Assembly (NCBI GenBank): GCA_947623455.1
Contig: OX392529.1
Location: forward strand, 61,151,186 to 61,215,185
Length of the DNA: 64,000 bases
Reading direction: 5' to 3'
Source: Mimachlamys varia
Lineage: Eukaryota > Mollusca > Bivalvia > Pectinida > Pectinidae
A program made the translations under genes and the position numbers. The notes beneath the pieces were generated by a model. The model was not told where the DNA came from. It was given only the letters and a program-made list of their open reading frames with translations, and made no database searches. Positions 22,770 to 35,400 of the stretch are shown one piece after another. Position 1 is the stretch's first letter; each line of letters starts with the position of its first letter.

Positions 22770-23780
22770 TTCGGTATAATAAATCTTAACAGATTCAGCT
22801 ATAAAATGTTTTTTTTTGAAATACAGGATCGATATACATGGATTAGCTCTACTCCTTGTATAGATTCCATTAATTACTTTTAAGAGTTTTAAAGTTCTCT
22901 TCTATTTTATTAGTTTTGTCATTCCAGAAATGTATAGTAATAAAATAACCACAAGACTGGACTGTAATTTCTAGCTGAAAATTGATCTAAATATCGAAAT
23001 GAAAATACACCAACGTTCGTACATTATCTGTTATTTAGTATGCGCCCTCCACACGGTTAGAATGTAAACTTCCGGTAAGTAATAATGGCAATGATTTTAT
23101 GAACAAATTAGTTTGGCAGTATCTCAAATCAGGTATGTCATTTGAGGCAAGACAATATGGTAATTTTTAATATGTAAAACCTTTAAATTTATTCTCAATA
23201 ACCAAAAGGTCCATGGCAAGTGTAGTGTTGTTTGGCCAATAGTACTAGTACTTGCATCGTCGGATACCCACGGTTGATCTCGCTTCGCTAACTTACTCAT
23301 CACATCAATGACAAGCCGTTTGGTTTTTGACACAAACGTAAGTTTGAGTCATTGGTATTACCCTGGGAGGTAGGCGACAAAATCTACGATGCCCTCTGGC
23401 GGACACTTCGTTTTGACCAATCACAACATTGCTCTACAGTAACTCCGTTATTTTATGCAGTAAATATATGTTAAAACTTGTTCAACTTCATGATAGAAAA
23501 AAAAGTTCAGTAAATTTGTTCTATCAAAAAAAATCAGCTTTTAGTTCGTAGTATTTTTGAAGCGAACAGGACAACGATTGTCTTTTTTACATTTTCTCGT
23601 CTTGGCTCAAGCTACCATTGCCACTTCACAAACATATGTAATCGCAAAAGAAAATAGTTCCTTTTCTTGCTGACTGAAAAGTCACGCTTTCGTTTCGTAA
23701 AATATATGACAAAGCAGTAGAACATCATTTACAAATTGCATGTTCAGAGTTATGTAATTTGGGATTATTCTATCGAGGTT
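22770..23780. other. Non-coding, no gene seen
   Basis: A good donor-like CCG|GTAAGTAA at about 23072 has no supported exon. Confidence 0.35.
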
Positions 23781-23924
23781 GCGTAACACATGTGCGCGTT
23801 GCATTTCCCGCGGAACGATATTCCCCTATCCGCTTTTCTCTGGCGCCATATTGCTGTTTACCTGTGACCCGGAAGAAAAATCTACTTTCCCTCAAGCTCT
23901 TTTGCATCATCGACATCTAGAAAC
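23781..23924 (+). promoter_or_regulatory. Candidate promoter and 5' non-coding exon of DTWD1
   Basis: A locally GC- and CpG-richer patch (GTGCGCGTTGCATTTCCCGC, TCTGGCGCCATATTGCTG) ends in a strong donor AGAAAC|GTAAGT at 23925. There is no ATG between 23830 and the donor. DTWD1's first coding exon opens with an acceptor 11 nt before its ATG, so a 5' non-coding exon is required. This is the best candidate I see upstream on that strand. Inference. Confidence 0.4.
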
Positions 23925-25276
23925 GTAAGTGTTGAATTTCTCGGTCTCATGTTACTAGACAGGTTATAGATTTTTTGTAAGTTTCAACAGAATGTCGTTG
24001 TTATTTTGTACATTTGAAATCACCAATCCAGCATCCTTTTGTGTCCGCCATCTTTCAGTTATGTCAACAAAATAAAAGGAAGATAAGTAACCCTAGATCT
24101 CGGACTGTCAGATGTGTCGTTCTTTAAAATATGTACTTGCATATGATTTGTGAAGTTTGTATATAAAGACCCTGGTATAAAAGCGCGTCCCGTCAATATC
24201 ACGGTGACGGCATACACAGTGCAGTACGCATAACACGATTGTTGTTTGTTTACAAGTTAAAAACGTAACGACTTTAGCCCTAATTTCCCACTCTATTGAG
24301 TTTCGAAATGTCAAATGGACTGCTGTATACTTACGATAGCCTTTTAGAACTATATATTATATGCTTTTACAGAATGCATATCGGAAGTTTTCGCTTTTAC
24401 CGTGACTGTCAGTTTTAATTTGATCCTCTTCACGGATGGTCAAAGGGCAGTAACTCTTAAACAACATTTTGCAATAGAAATGAAGGAAGTGGTATATCTA
24501 TCGACTCATTGCTGAATTTAACCAAAGATATTAAAGGAAATGGAAATCATATATTCCCACTTTTACAGTGTGTTTTGAACAACTTTTTGATTCATTTTTT
24601 TTATCCAGTTGCATGACAATTTGACAAAATTATGTCCACCATTTCATTTCAGTTACAAAGCTATGCAAAAAAAAAATATAACAACAAAAAACATAATGTA
24701 TTGATGTAATAGGAACAACTGTAATAACATTTCTTTAATAACATATTAGTCGTAATCTCGGACAATTTTGTAATACAAAAATAAACCGAAATTGATGGCT
24801 GTTGTTTTAGTTGTGTTATCGTTCTCTGTAGGAAATCATCTGCAGCTTGAGGATAACAAATAATAACATGTAACATATTAGGTCTAGTAACATACTTTGA
24901 CAATATATAACCACTTCTTAATATCAAATACATTTGGGTTGTAATATTTAATAAGACAGTTCAATGGTGAACTTCGCCGCTGTTCTTTTAACTTTTTTTG
25001 CAAATTTTTCCCCCTGGATGATTGAATGTCTTAGACCTGTTCAGACTGTTTTTTGTCCGCCGTTTTCTTTTTAAAAATGTACATGTTGATAGGAATGATC
25101 TCCCATTAGGTGCATTCAAATGAAAAAACAAAAGGCGTGTTCGATCAGTACAATTTTTTTTAACGATGGTCAATTAAAATGAATGAAACACAATCGATTG
25201 TCGCAATCTGCAAGTGTAAATCAACTGATCAAAAAGTGATTATGACAACCCGGTTCATCGTAAATGCATTTTTCTT
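23925..25276. other. Probable DTWD1 first-intron DNA, no gene seen
   Basis: AT-rich. A GTCCGCCATCTTTC motif lies near 24044. No recognisable exon. Confidence 0.35.
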
Positions 25277-25449
25277 TTGAAGGCCCAAAATACGTAACTT
25301 TCGGCAAAACTTGAGGCGAAAATCAAGCCTAATAGTAATAACTTATTATATTTATAGATTTAGTTAAGATTAAGTAATAACTGATATCAGCAATATTCAA
25401 GATGAATTCTTATGTGGTTACCGGTACAGCAGCAGTTGAAACTCAGTAT
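25277..25449 (-). mobile_element. TTAA MITE, half copy (inverted)
   Basis: Begins TTGAAGGCCCAAAATACGTA (TTAA mutated to TTGA) and follows the family as far as GCAGCAGTTGAAACTC, then stops. Its orientation is opposite to the full copy at 25697. Confidence 0.75.
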
Positions 25450-25696
25450 CTACATCAACCTAGATTATGTGACAGATATGTTGTATGATGTAAACCATCG
25501 TTATATTACAAACCTGGTAATCTATATGAAATTAAATGGAAACATGTCTTTTCTGTCTTGTCTTCTGTATCAATTAATAATATTTTCATTTAATTTACAG
25601 GTGACAAGTTGACAACAGCCATGCAACCACATTGAGAAAGAGCTTCGAGCTCGAGGGCGACAACAAAATGAAATACAGAAATGCCAAATGGACAGT

Positions 25697-26083
25697 TTAA
25701 AGGCCCAATATACGTAACTTCAGGGAAATTTTCGTGATTCTGAAAAATTCTGAAAAAAAATCCAGTTGATAACCATGCAAATATAAGCCTAAAACGAAGT
25801 AAACATGAGCGGTAACTAATAAGAAACTCTGGACAAAAAAATCCAAAGAATTAATTCATGTGGGGCCCACTTCAATAACAAACCGAAGGTAGAAGACGGT
25901 TCGTAATGGACGCGTGTTTACAAATAGTGTGTTTCAATTGCTGCTGTACCGGTAACCGCGAAAGAATTCATCTTGAATATTGCTGATATCAGTTAATCTT
26001 AGCTCAATCTATAAATATAATAAGTTATTAGGCTTGATTTTCGCTTCAAGTTTTGCCGAAAGTTACGTATATTGGGCCTTTAA
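25697..26083 (+). mobile_element. TTAA-flanked MITE, full copy
   Basis: The ends are TTAAAGGCCCAATATACG and CGTATATTGGGCCTTTAA. About 250 bp downstream of the inverted half copy. Confidence 0.8.
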
Positions 26084-26433
26084 GAAATCCACAACTGTAA
26101 CTTTTTCAGCAAACTTCATTATATAAAATTAATATTTACATTACTAGGAGCAATTCAGGAAAGTGTTACATAATCTGCCAATTTCATACTTGAACAAATT
26201 AATAGATAATGAAAGATGTTTGCATTCTTGAGATGATCTTGAGAAATTGACAGATTCTGACATGAAAACAAAGCTCTGATTTTAACTGTTACTTGATGTT
26301 ATTTATTGCTAAATGTGAAAATAAAGTGTATGGTTCATGTATTGATGTTGTTTGTTTCTTCAAAGTTATAGCCATTCATTTGAATTTATGAATTCTAAAA
26401 ATAACATCATTATATATGCATCTTAATTAAGTT
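26084..26433. other. Non-coding, no gene seen
   Basis: AT-rich spacer between a MITE and a SINE. Confidence 0.4.
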
Positions 26434-26650
26434 GGTTTGGTTTATTTTGTTTTGCGTCCTGTTAACAGCCAGGTTCATTTAAGGACGTGCCAGGTTTTGA
26501 AGGTGGAGGAAAACCTGAGTACCCGGAGAAAAACCACCAACCTATGGTCAGTACTAGTACTTGTACCTGGCAACTGCCCTACGTGGGATTTGAACTCGCA
26601 ACCCAGAGGTGGAGGGCTAGTGGTAGAATGTCAGAACACTTTAATTAACC
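26434..26650 (-). mobile_element. tRNA-derived SINE, better-preserved copy
   Basis: On the minus strand: head CTAGCCCTCCACCTCTGGGT with B-box-like GCGAGTTCAAATCCCACG, central GGTTTTTCTCCGGGTACTC and GGTTTTCCTCCACC, then CTGGCTGTTAACAGGACGCA and a tail AAAATAAACCAAACC. Same family as 7776-7968. Confidence 0.75.
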
Positions 26651-26699
26651 CCAGGGCCACCACAGCCCCTTTCTTAATTATAAATAGTGATTATGTAAT

Positions 26700-27189
26700 C
26701 TTATAACTATTTGCTAATAAATGTTGCAATGCAGACTGAATAGCATTTGGAGGGATGACTAGTCGGGAACGACTGGAGGCAGTGAAAAGAACACTACTGT
26801 TGAAAATAATTGGCTACTGGCAACTGTGCAAGTCTATGCAGCGGAAGGTGCCAAGACGTAATGTCATCATTCACTGTGTGACGTCATCCCAATGAAATTC
26901 ATAGTTGTTTTCGTATTGAAAACAACAATAAAACAGTACAACACAAACACTTATTTGATCTGAAAACTGAAACAAACCCCAGGTTGTAAACAGTTTGGAA
27001 AAAGGGACTAATTCCTTTTAGTAAAATAAGTTTAGGTAAAAATGCCTCTGCCATATTGAATTGCCCTGTACCTAGTGCTTAATTTGAATCGCCTGTCTAT
27101 AAACTAGGATTCAGATCATTTTCTATAATATACTATGGACATATACTGGTCCAATTCGTTTGTGTCTTCAGTACTTTCAGTACTTTGAT
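26700..27189. other. Non-coding, with an unassigned 46-codon ORF
   Basis: An ORF at about 26755-26895 begins MTSRERLEAVKRTLLLKIIG and continues YWQLCKSMQ. It shares a loose RL-x-L-KIIG-x-W-C pattern with 12928-13136. Not assigned. Confidence 0.25.
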
Positions 27190-28810
27190 TTACCTATTGA
27201 AATGAAGAAATCTTTATTTAATTACAGATATCTCTATTTAAAATGAAGATATCTCTATTTAATTAGAGATATCTGTAATTGAAATAAAGATCTATTTAAA
27301 TACAGATAAGTTATATGTCTAGTTTAAATACAGATATTTTTTATTTCTACTGAAAAAAGAGATACAATGTATCTCTATTTAAAATTCAGATATCTCTATT
27401 TAAAATTCAGATATCTCTATTTAAAATACAGATATCTCAATTTAAAATTCAGATATCTCTATTTAAAATACAGATATCTCTATTTAAAATTCAGATATCT
27501 CTAAAATTCAGATATCTCTATTTAAAATACAGATATCTCTATTTAAAATACAGATATCTCTATTTAAAATACAGATATCTCTATTTAAAATTCAGATATC
27601 TCTATTTAAAATACAGATATCTCTATTTAAAATTCAGATATCTCTATTTAAAATACAGATATCTCTATTTAAAATTCAGATATCTCTATTTAAAATTCAG
27701 ATATCTATTTGAATTACAGATATCTTAAATATAATTGAGACATTTTTATTTTAAATACAGATATCTTTAATTTATTACTTGTCTGATTAGATATCTTTAT
27801 TTTAAATAGATACATGCATGTATACATGATGCTGGCCTGTATTTGGATTATAGATATCTCTACAGTATTTAAAATAAAGATATAATTAATTGTTGTTTAA
27901 ATAGGGATATCTACATTAGAAATAGGGATATTGAGATATCGATAATTAAAATAGATATATCTCTAATTCAATAACAGATATCTCTTAAGTAGAGATATCT
28001 GTATTTATTGTAAATAAACAGATATCTATATTTTAGATTACATATATCTCTATTTGAATTGAAGATATCTGTATTTGCTCAGTTTGAAGAATAATTTTGA
28101 AACACAAAGAAAATAATGATTACCCCAAACATGATCAGTGTTAATGAAACAGTTGTAAGTTACGAGGATACTATATACTATTTTAATTGTGCCTCCTGGT
28201 AAATTCCTACCTGATAAATGTCATCAGTCACTTCCATCCCTCGTCGTTCTTAAGGATGCCATAGCAGTGTTGGGGACATCCAGCAACACTCGGTCTGTAT
28301 TTCCGGCCATTTTGCGTCACTGGAGCTTTTCTTCCATCATGCGTAAAAGTTTGGTGGTTAAATACAGATATCTCTATTTCATGCCCAATAGATATATCTC
28401 TAATTGAAATTAAGATATCTATTTAAAACAAAGATATCTGTATTTGAAATAGAGATATCTGTAATTGAAATAGAGATATATGTATTTTAAATAAATATCT
28501 CTATTTTAAAGACAGATATATATTTAAAAAACATATCTTTCTTTACAATGAAAAGCAGATATCTCTAATTGAAATAAAGATATTGTTAATTTAAATAGAG
28601 ATATATGTATTTGAAATAGTGATGTCTCTATTTCGTGTTTAATTAGATATATCTGTATTTGAAATAGAGATATCTTTAATTCAAATAGAGATATCTATTT
28701 TATTTAGAGATATCTCTATTTCAATTACATATATCTCTATTTGAATCAAAGATATCTTTATTTAAAATAGAGATTTCTTTATTTAAAATAGAGATATCTG
28801 TATTTAATGG
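27190..28810. repeat. AT-rich AGATATCT array, unit about 21 bp
   Basis: Units of the form TATTTAAAATACAGATATCTC recur densely at 27358-27710. They are more scattered and in both orientations on either side. AGATATCT is a perfect palindrome and TTTAAA another, so strands cross-pair readily. An unrelated 100-200 bp patch (about 28190-28350) interrupts it. Confidence 0.8.
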
Positions 28811-29227
28811 GTAAAAACTCAATGGCTTGTCATAGTCATAGAGTCCAATAATCTGATAATGTTTCCTCAGATAATTAAATGACCTTGATCTACTTGGTGA
28901 CAGGGGCTTAATATGTAAAAATCATTTTAAGTTCTTCTTCTGAATAGCCAAAAGTCTAATTATATATTATTTAATGATTCCTCAAATAAATGACCTCGAC
29001 CCACTTTGGTGACATGGATTTAATATGTTAAATCCCTCATTCAAGGTTACAGGGGTCAAATGTCTTAAAATCTTCAAGAATAAATACATCTTCCCTGTAA
29101 CCGAACGGCTGAAATACATACATAAAGATCTTCTGAATTAGATTAAATGCTAAAGGTTCATGTGATGCAGCAGTGAAAATGTGTTCAGTAATTTATTGAT
29201 TTGATTTTGATAATATTTGTCTAACAG
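28811..29227. other. DTWD1 upstream intron end, with old repeat scraps
   Basis: Contains inverted, degraded copies of the 145-bp family (ATGACCTTGATCTACTTGGT, TGACCTCGACCCACTTTGGT), then the acceptor TTTGTCTAACAG of the first DTWD1 coding exon. Confidence 0.5.
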
Positions 29228-29403
29228 AATCAACCAAGATGGAGGATAATCCATTTGTCAACCTGAAGATTGACCAACAAGACTTCCTTGATGTAATGGA
29301 TGGTCGCACACTGTGTCCAAAGTGTGGAAAATCACGAAAATATTATTGTTACACTTGTTATGTACCTGTAGAAGGCATCGAGCACAAAATTCCTAGAGTA
29401 CAG
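29228..29403 (+). CDS. DTWD1: DTWD1 exon with start codon
   Basis: Acceptor TCTAACAG, then 11 nt of leader AATCAACCAAG, ATG at 29239, 55 codons, donor CAG|GTACGA. It carries the Cys-pair zinc-ribbon motif. Confidence 0.9.
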
Positions 29404-32400
29404 GTACGATAACTGAGGTTGAAATGTTAACATGATATAGCTATAGACATGACATTGTATTTTTTGAGAGATAATCATAACTGTCCCTTTCAGGGATTTT
29501 TTCGTAAGCAAGAATTGCCTTCCATTTTGGTTGGTCTTTATGTCAATTGCATTGTGAAATCATTTTCTAAGGAAACAGTATTTTCAGTCTAAAGCTTCCT
29601 ATACTGTGATTTACGTTGGTTTCTTAGCAATATAATATAAAGACATAACAATGGAAATGAGGTAAAAATCTACCCAAAAGGGAGACAACTCTTGCTCACA
29701 AAATCTCCTAGTAGATTTTTCAGCATTTTCAATCAGTAAATTTGCTTTACTACCTGGTATTCCTATATTCTAAGATAGAATGATTTCATTTGATATTTTT
29801 TTTTTTTTTTGTGTCTGGAGGATACATATAGGTTTTATTTAGATTATGATTTTTAGCTTACCAAATCTCTCTCCAATAGAAATTGTATGCATGTAAATAA
29901 TTTGTAATGAAAGTCTTTTAAACTTTAATACTGATTAAGTAGAAATCTATTGGCATTTTTTTTTGTATGTGATGTTTCTATTTAAAATCACTCAGTCCCT
30001 TTGACAAAATCTATGGAAATTACATGATACAATGTTACATATTTCATTAAAATATTCACTAGAACTTAAGGATTGTTCTAGTTTGAGGAATAAATTCCAC
30101 TAGATTCAATGATACTTTATTCTTAAAGTGTGTTCCACCAAAATGTAAAAAGAAGCCTGTCTTGTACTGAAGAAATTTAGCAATGTTTGCAAATTAGCAC
30201 ATTTATTGTTTTTGTATATTTTTCTTCCTATGAAAGAATGCTATGTATGTTAAATATGAAACTCTGTGAAATTCAATATGAGACCAAGGAAGTGTGAATG
30301 TAGCCTATGTAGGGGAAATATACTTGACATGTAATACACAAATAGTTTTCCTTAACAGTTTGGATATTAAGACAGATATCCTAAAAGCCACACTTCAGCT
30401 TTATAGATTTGTTTATACATGGTACACATTATGATTTCAGTTGCCATTCAAGATTGACATCATCAAACACCCCAGTGAATGTGATGGAAAAAGTACCTCT
30501 GGTCATGCCAGAGTTATTGCCCCTGATGATGTCGCCATTTACACATACCCCTGTATCCCCGATTACCCGGATCGAGACAGGGTAAGTGGAAGACATAGTT
30601 GATCTAGATTTTACTTATGTTAGCGATTTTAAAGCTGCTCTAGTTCTTACTTGGCCCATTTTCCACATAACTGGTATACTTAATTATCATGACTCCTTTA
30701 AGCTGACTTATTTAAGCACAATGAAGTATGTGTACCAGCCTCAGTCAATCACTTGTATGATGGTTATCAACAGAAGGCTGTACCTGTCAGGATTTCAGTT
30801 TTCCTGGCATAGTCATGTATGCAGTCTGATATTGGGAGCAACACCCTTTGTATTGTAAAATAAATTTGCCCCGGCCCTAGATATAAATTAATTGCTTTGG
30901 GCTTTGGGCCCGGGATGCTTTGTACAGTCACGTAGAGAGACACAAACTTGTATAACAATATCAGAAAGTTACGAACCAGTTCCCCTGGTCTGGACCTTTG
31001 GCCTGGTGGTAATGTCCGGGATCCTGGCTCCATAGCCTTAAGACTTCAGGTTCACACCCAGCTAGTCTCACTTATTTCCTCTCTATCTAGTAAAGTATTG
31101 TTTCTTAGTCAGAGTGCTTGTGTGTTGTAATTTCACAGTACCCGCATTTATCATTGTCACTTCTAATTCCCATTTCAGTGTTATGTTTGCTGTTTTGTGG
31201 CGAATTTAGTTTGAATTGCTTGTCTACGTTATGTTCTATTCGTAGGTAAATAGTAGAATATGAGATTAGTAAGCCATAGGTCCAGGGTGCGACTCCTACT
31301 TGACGCATTCACAAAATAATAACCTCTACAACATTGGTGGCCACATAGGGGCCAAGGTAATATTTATGAAACTACTCAGTGATACTTTCATAAAAAACTC
31401 TATGACCCCTGGAAGAGACAAGTTCTTTCACGGAGGGGGAGTATGTCACCCTGGTTATTTACAATTCTAGCCAGTCCTACACAGAGGTGGGGAGAATTTC
31501 TGTTTAGTTCCTTTGGTAGAGTGCCAGACTAATAAGCAAGAGGTCCCAGGTTCGACTCCTGGCAGGGGCGTTGAAAAATAATTAGTGATCTCTGTTACAA
31601 TTTACGGATTTAAATATTGACACATTTTTATTATTGTGAGTTGTAGGTGCTGACACATTATTGTGAGTTGTAGGTGCTGACACATTATTGTGAGTTGTAG
31701 GTGCTGACACATTATTGTGAGTTGTAGGTGCTGACACATTATTGTGAGTTGTAGGTGCTGACACATTATTGTGAGTTGTAGGTGCTGACACATTATTGTG
31801 AGTTGTAGGTGGTGACACATTATTGTGAGTTGTAGGTGCTGACACATTATTATGAGTTGTAGGTGCTGACACATTATTGTGAGTTGTAGGTGCTGACACA
31901 TTATTGTGAGTTGTAGGTGCTGACACATTATTGTGAGTTGTAGGTGCTGACACATTATTGTGAGTTGTAGGTGGTGACACATTATTGTGAGTTGTAGGTG
32001 GTACTGCTGTTCCCGGGGGAAGGATCAATAACCATGGAGACTTTGGCTGAGAAGTTTTCTCCTTTTGTGATTAATGACCGGCAAAAGGACCATAATATGG
32101 AGGATAACCATAGCGACACAACAGAGGAGGAAAAATCAGAACAAGACAATCCTTGTAATGGGGATCACAAGGACAGCTCATCATCTAAAGGAAAACCAAC
32201 TATGGTAGTTGAACCTGACCAAACATTAGTTTCATCATTATCTGATAACAGTGATAAGATATTATATGCAGATACAGACGTTCTTCGTCAGGAAGATGCA
32301 AGTCCCGTAAACAGGAAAAGAAAACACTCATTGGATGGTATGGAGGTCAAAAGGTCAAAGTTGAATTCAGAGATCAAACCTCCATTTGACAGGGTGATAA

Positions 32401-35400
32401 TTATTGACAGTACCTGGAATCAGACAAAGAGGATCAGCTCAGATGAGCGACTCAGAGGTAAGCAAATAATGGGTGATATCAGAGGTAAGCAAATAATGGG
32501 TGATATCAGAGGTAAGTAAAAAATGGGTGAAATCAGAGGTAAACAAATAATGGGTGATATCAGAGGTAGGTAAATAATGGGTGATATCAGAGGTAGGTAA
32601 ATAATGGGTGATATCAGATGTAAGCAAATAATGGGTGATATCAGAGGTAAGTAAATAATGGGGAATATCAGAGGTAGGTAAATAATGAGTGATATCAGAG
32701 GTAAGCAAATAATGGGTGATATCAGATGTAAGCAAATAATGGGTGATATCAGAGGTAGGTAAATAATGGGTGATATCAGAGGTAAGTAAATAATGGGTGA
32801 TATCAGAAGTAAGAAAATAATTGGTGATATCAGAGGTAAGAAAATAATGGTTGATATCAGAGGTAAGCAAATAATGGGGAATGTCAGATGTAAGCAAATA
32901 ATGGGTGAAATCAGAGGTAAGTAAATAATGGGTGATATCAGAGGTAGGTAAATAATGAGTGATATCAGATGTAAGCAAATAATGGGTGATATCAAAAGTA
33001 AGCAAATAATGGGTGATATCAAAGGTAGGCAAATAATGGGTGATATCAGAGGTAAGTAAATAATGGGTGATATCAGAGGTAAGCAAATACTGGATGGTAT
33101 CAAAGGAGGGAAATAATGGGTGATATCAAAGGTAGGCAAATAATAGGTAATATCACAGGTAAGCAAATACTGGGTGGTATCACAGGTAGGCAAATAATGG
33201 GTGATATCAGAGGTAAGCATATATTGGGTGATATCAGAGGTAGGCAAATAATGGGTGATATCAGAGGTAAGTAAATAATGGGTGATATTAGAGGTAAGTA
33301 AATAATGGGTGATATTAGAGGTAACTAAATAATGGGCGATATCAAAGGTAGGCAAATAATAGGTAATATCACAGGTAAGCAAATAATGGGTGATATCAGA
33401 GGTAGGCAAATAATGGGTGATATCAGAGGTAAAAAAATAATGGGTGATATCAGAGGTAAGCATATATTGGGTGATATCAGAGGTAAGTAAATAATGAGTG
33501 ATATCAGAGGAGGGAAATAATGGGTGATATCAGAGGAGGGAAATAATGGGTGATATCAGAGGAGGGAAATAATGGGTGATATCAGAGGAGGGAAATAATG
33601 GGTGATATCAGAGGTAAGCATATAATGGGTGATATCAGAGGTAAGCATATAATGGGTGATATCAGAGGTAAGTAAATAATGAGTGATATCAGTCTTACCT
33701 GCTTATCTGAAATCCAATATGGTTACCATATATAAAGAGGTTTTAGTTAAAATAAAAAAAGTATGTTCAGTAGATTTAATTAAAACTTCCACCAGAGAAC
33801 CCATTTTGCTAGTCTAGTGTTTAACATAGAAAGTGTGAAGGCACAGATTCCTTTTGACAAGAAGTTGATCCACACCTATAAAACCATTTCTGTATCAGTA
33901 GCTGTGATAGCTTAGGTCAATGGATGAGGCGTCGTTTAGAGAGAACCTGGTAATGAAACATTACCAAAATTACGAAGTGGAGCTCCAAGTTGAACGTTGT
34001 TTTAGGGGTAAAAGAAAAGTGGACAGTCATAGCCTTCACTGTTTGTGTCATAGCCTTCACTGTTTGTGACATAGCCTTCACTGTTTGTGTTATAGCCTCC
34101 ATTGTTTGTGTTATAGCCTTCACTGTTTGTGTCATAACCTTCACTGTTTGTGTTATAGCCTTCACTGTTTGTGTCATAACCTTCACTGTTTGTGTTATAG
34201 CCGTCACTGTTTGTGTTATAGCCTTCACTGTTTGTGTCATAGCCTTCACTGTTTGTGTCATAGCCTTCACTGTTTGTGTCATAGCCTTCACTGTTTGTGT
34301 CATAGCCTTCACTGTTTGTGTCATAGCCTTCACTGTTTGTGTTATAACCTTCACTGTTTGTGTCATAGCCTTCACTGTTTGTGTCATAGCCTTCACTGTT
34401 TGTGTCATAGCCTTCACTGTTTGTGTCATAGCCTTCACTGTTTGTGTCATAGCCTTCACTGTTTGTGTCATAGCCTTCACTGTTTGTGTCATAGCCTTCA
34501 CTGTTTGTGTTATAACCTTCACTGTTTGTGTCATAGCCTTCACTGTTTGTGTCATAGCCTTCACTGTTTGTGTCATAGCCTTCACTGTTTGTGTTATAAC
34601 CTTCACTGTTTGTGTCATAGCCTTCACTGTTTGTGTTATAACCTTCACTGTTTGTGTCATAGCCTTCATTGTTTGTGTCATAACCTTCACTGTTTGTGTT
34701 ATAACCTTCACTGTTTGTGTCATAGCCTTCATTGTTTGTGTCATAGCCTTCACTGTTTGTGTTATAACCTTCACTGTTTGTGTTATAACCTTCACTGTTT
34801 GTGTTATAACCTTCACTGTTTGTGTCATAGCCTTCACTGTTTGTGTTATAACCTTCACTGTTTGTGTTATAACCTTCACTGTTTGTGTCATAACCTTCAT
34901 TGTTTGTGTCATAGCCTTCACTGTTTGTGTCATAGCCTTCATTGTTTGTGTCATAGCCTTCACTGTTTGTGTTATAACCTTCACTGTTTGTGTCATAGCC
35001 TTCACTGTTTGTGTTATAACCTTCACTGTTTGTGTCATAGCCTTCACTGTTTGTGTTATAACCTTCACTGTTTGTGTTATAACCTTCACTGTTTGTGTCA
35101 TAACCTTCATTGTTTGTGTCATAGCCTTCACTGTTTGTGTCATAGCCTTCATTGTTTGTGTCATAGCCTTCACTGTTTGTGTTATAACCTTCACTGTTTG
35201 TGTTATAGCTTTCATTGTTTGTGTTATAGCCTTCACTGTTTGTGTCATAGCCTTCACTGTTTGTGTCATAACCTTCACTGTTTGTGTCATAGCCTTCATT
35301 GTTTGTGTCATAGCCTTCATTGTTTGTGTTATAACCTTCACTGTTTGTGTCATAGCCTTCATTGTTTGTGTCATAACCTTCACTGTTTGTGTTATAACCT

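Noticed and set aside
25586..25700. Possible exon HIEKELRARGRQQNEIQKCQ after an ACAACAG acceptor
   Set aside because: Short, ends in the MITE's TAA, no donor and no recognised family. It may be a chance coiled-coil-like frame.
31625..31997. CRISPR array
   Set aside because: Direct 27-bp repeats are contiguous with no variable spacers, and the DNA is animal nuclear.
31582..32028. 148-codon minus-strand ORF with PTTHNNVSA repeats
   Set aside because: Antisense of the 27-bp acceptor array; the real coding sequence here is DTWD1 exon 3 on the plus strand.
32420..33463. 347-codon minus-strand ORF (LTSDITHYL repeats)
   Set aside because: Antisense of the 27-bp donor array in DTWD1 intron 3.
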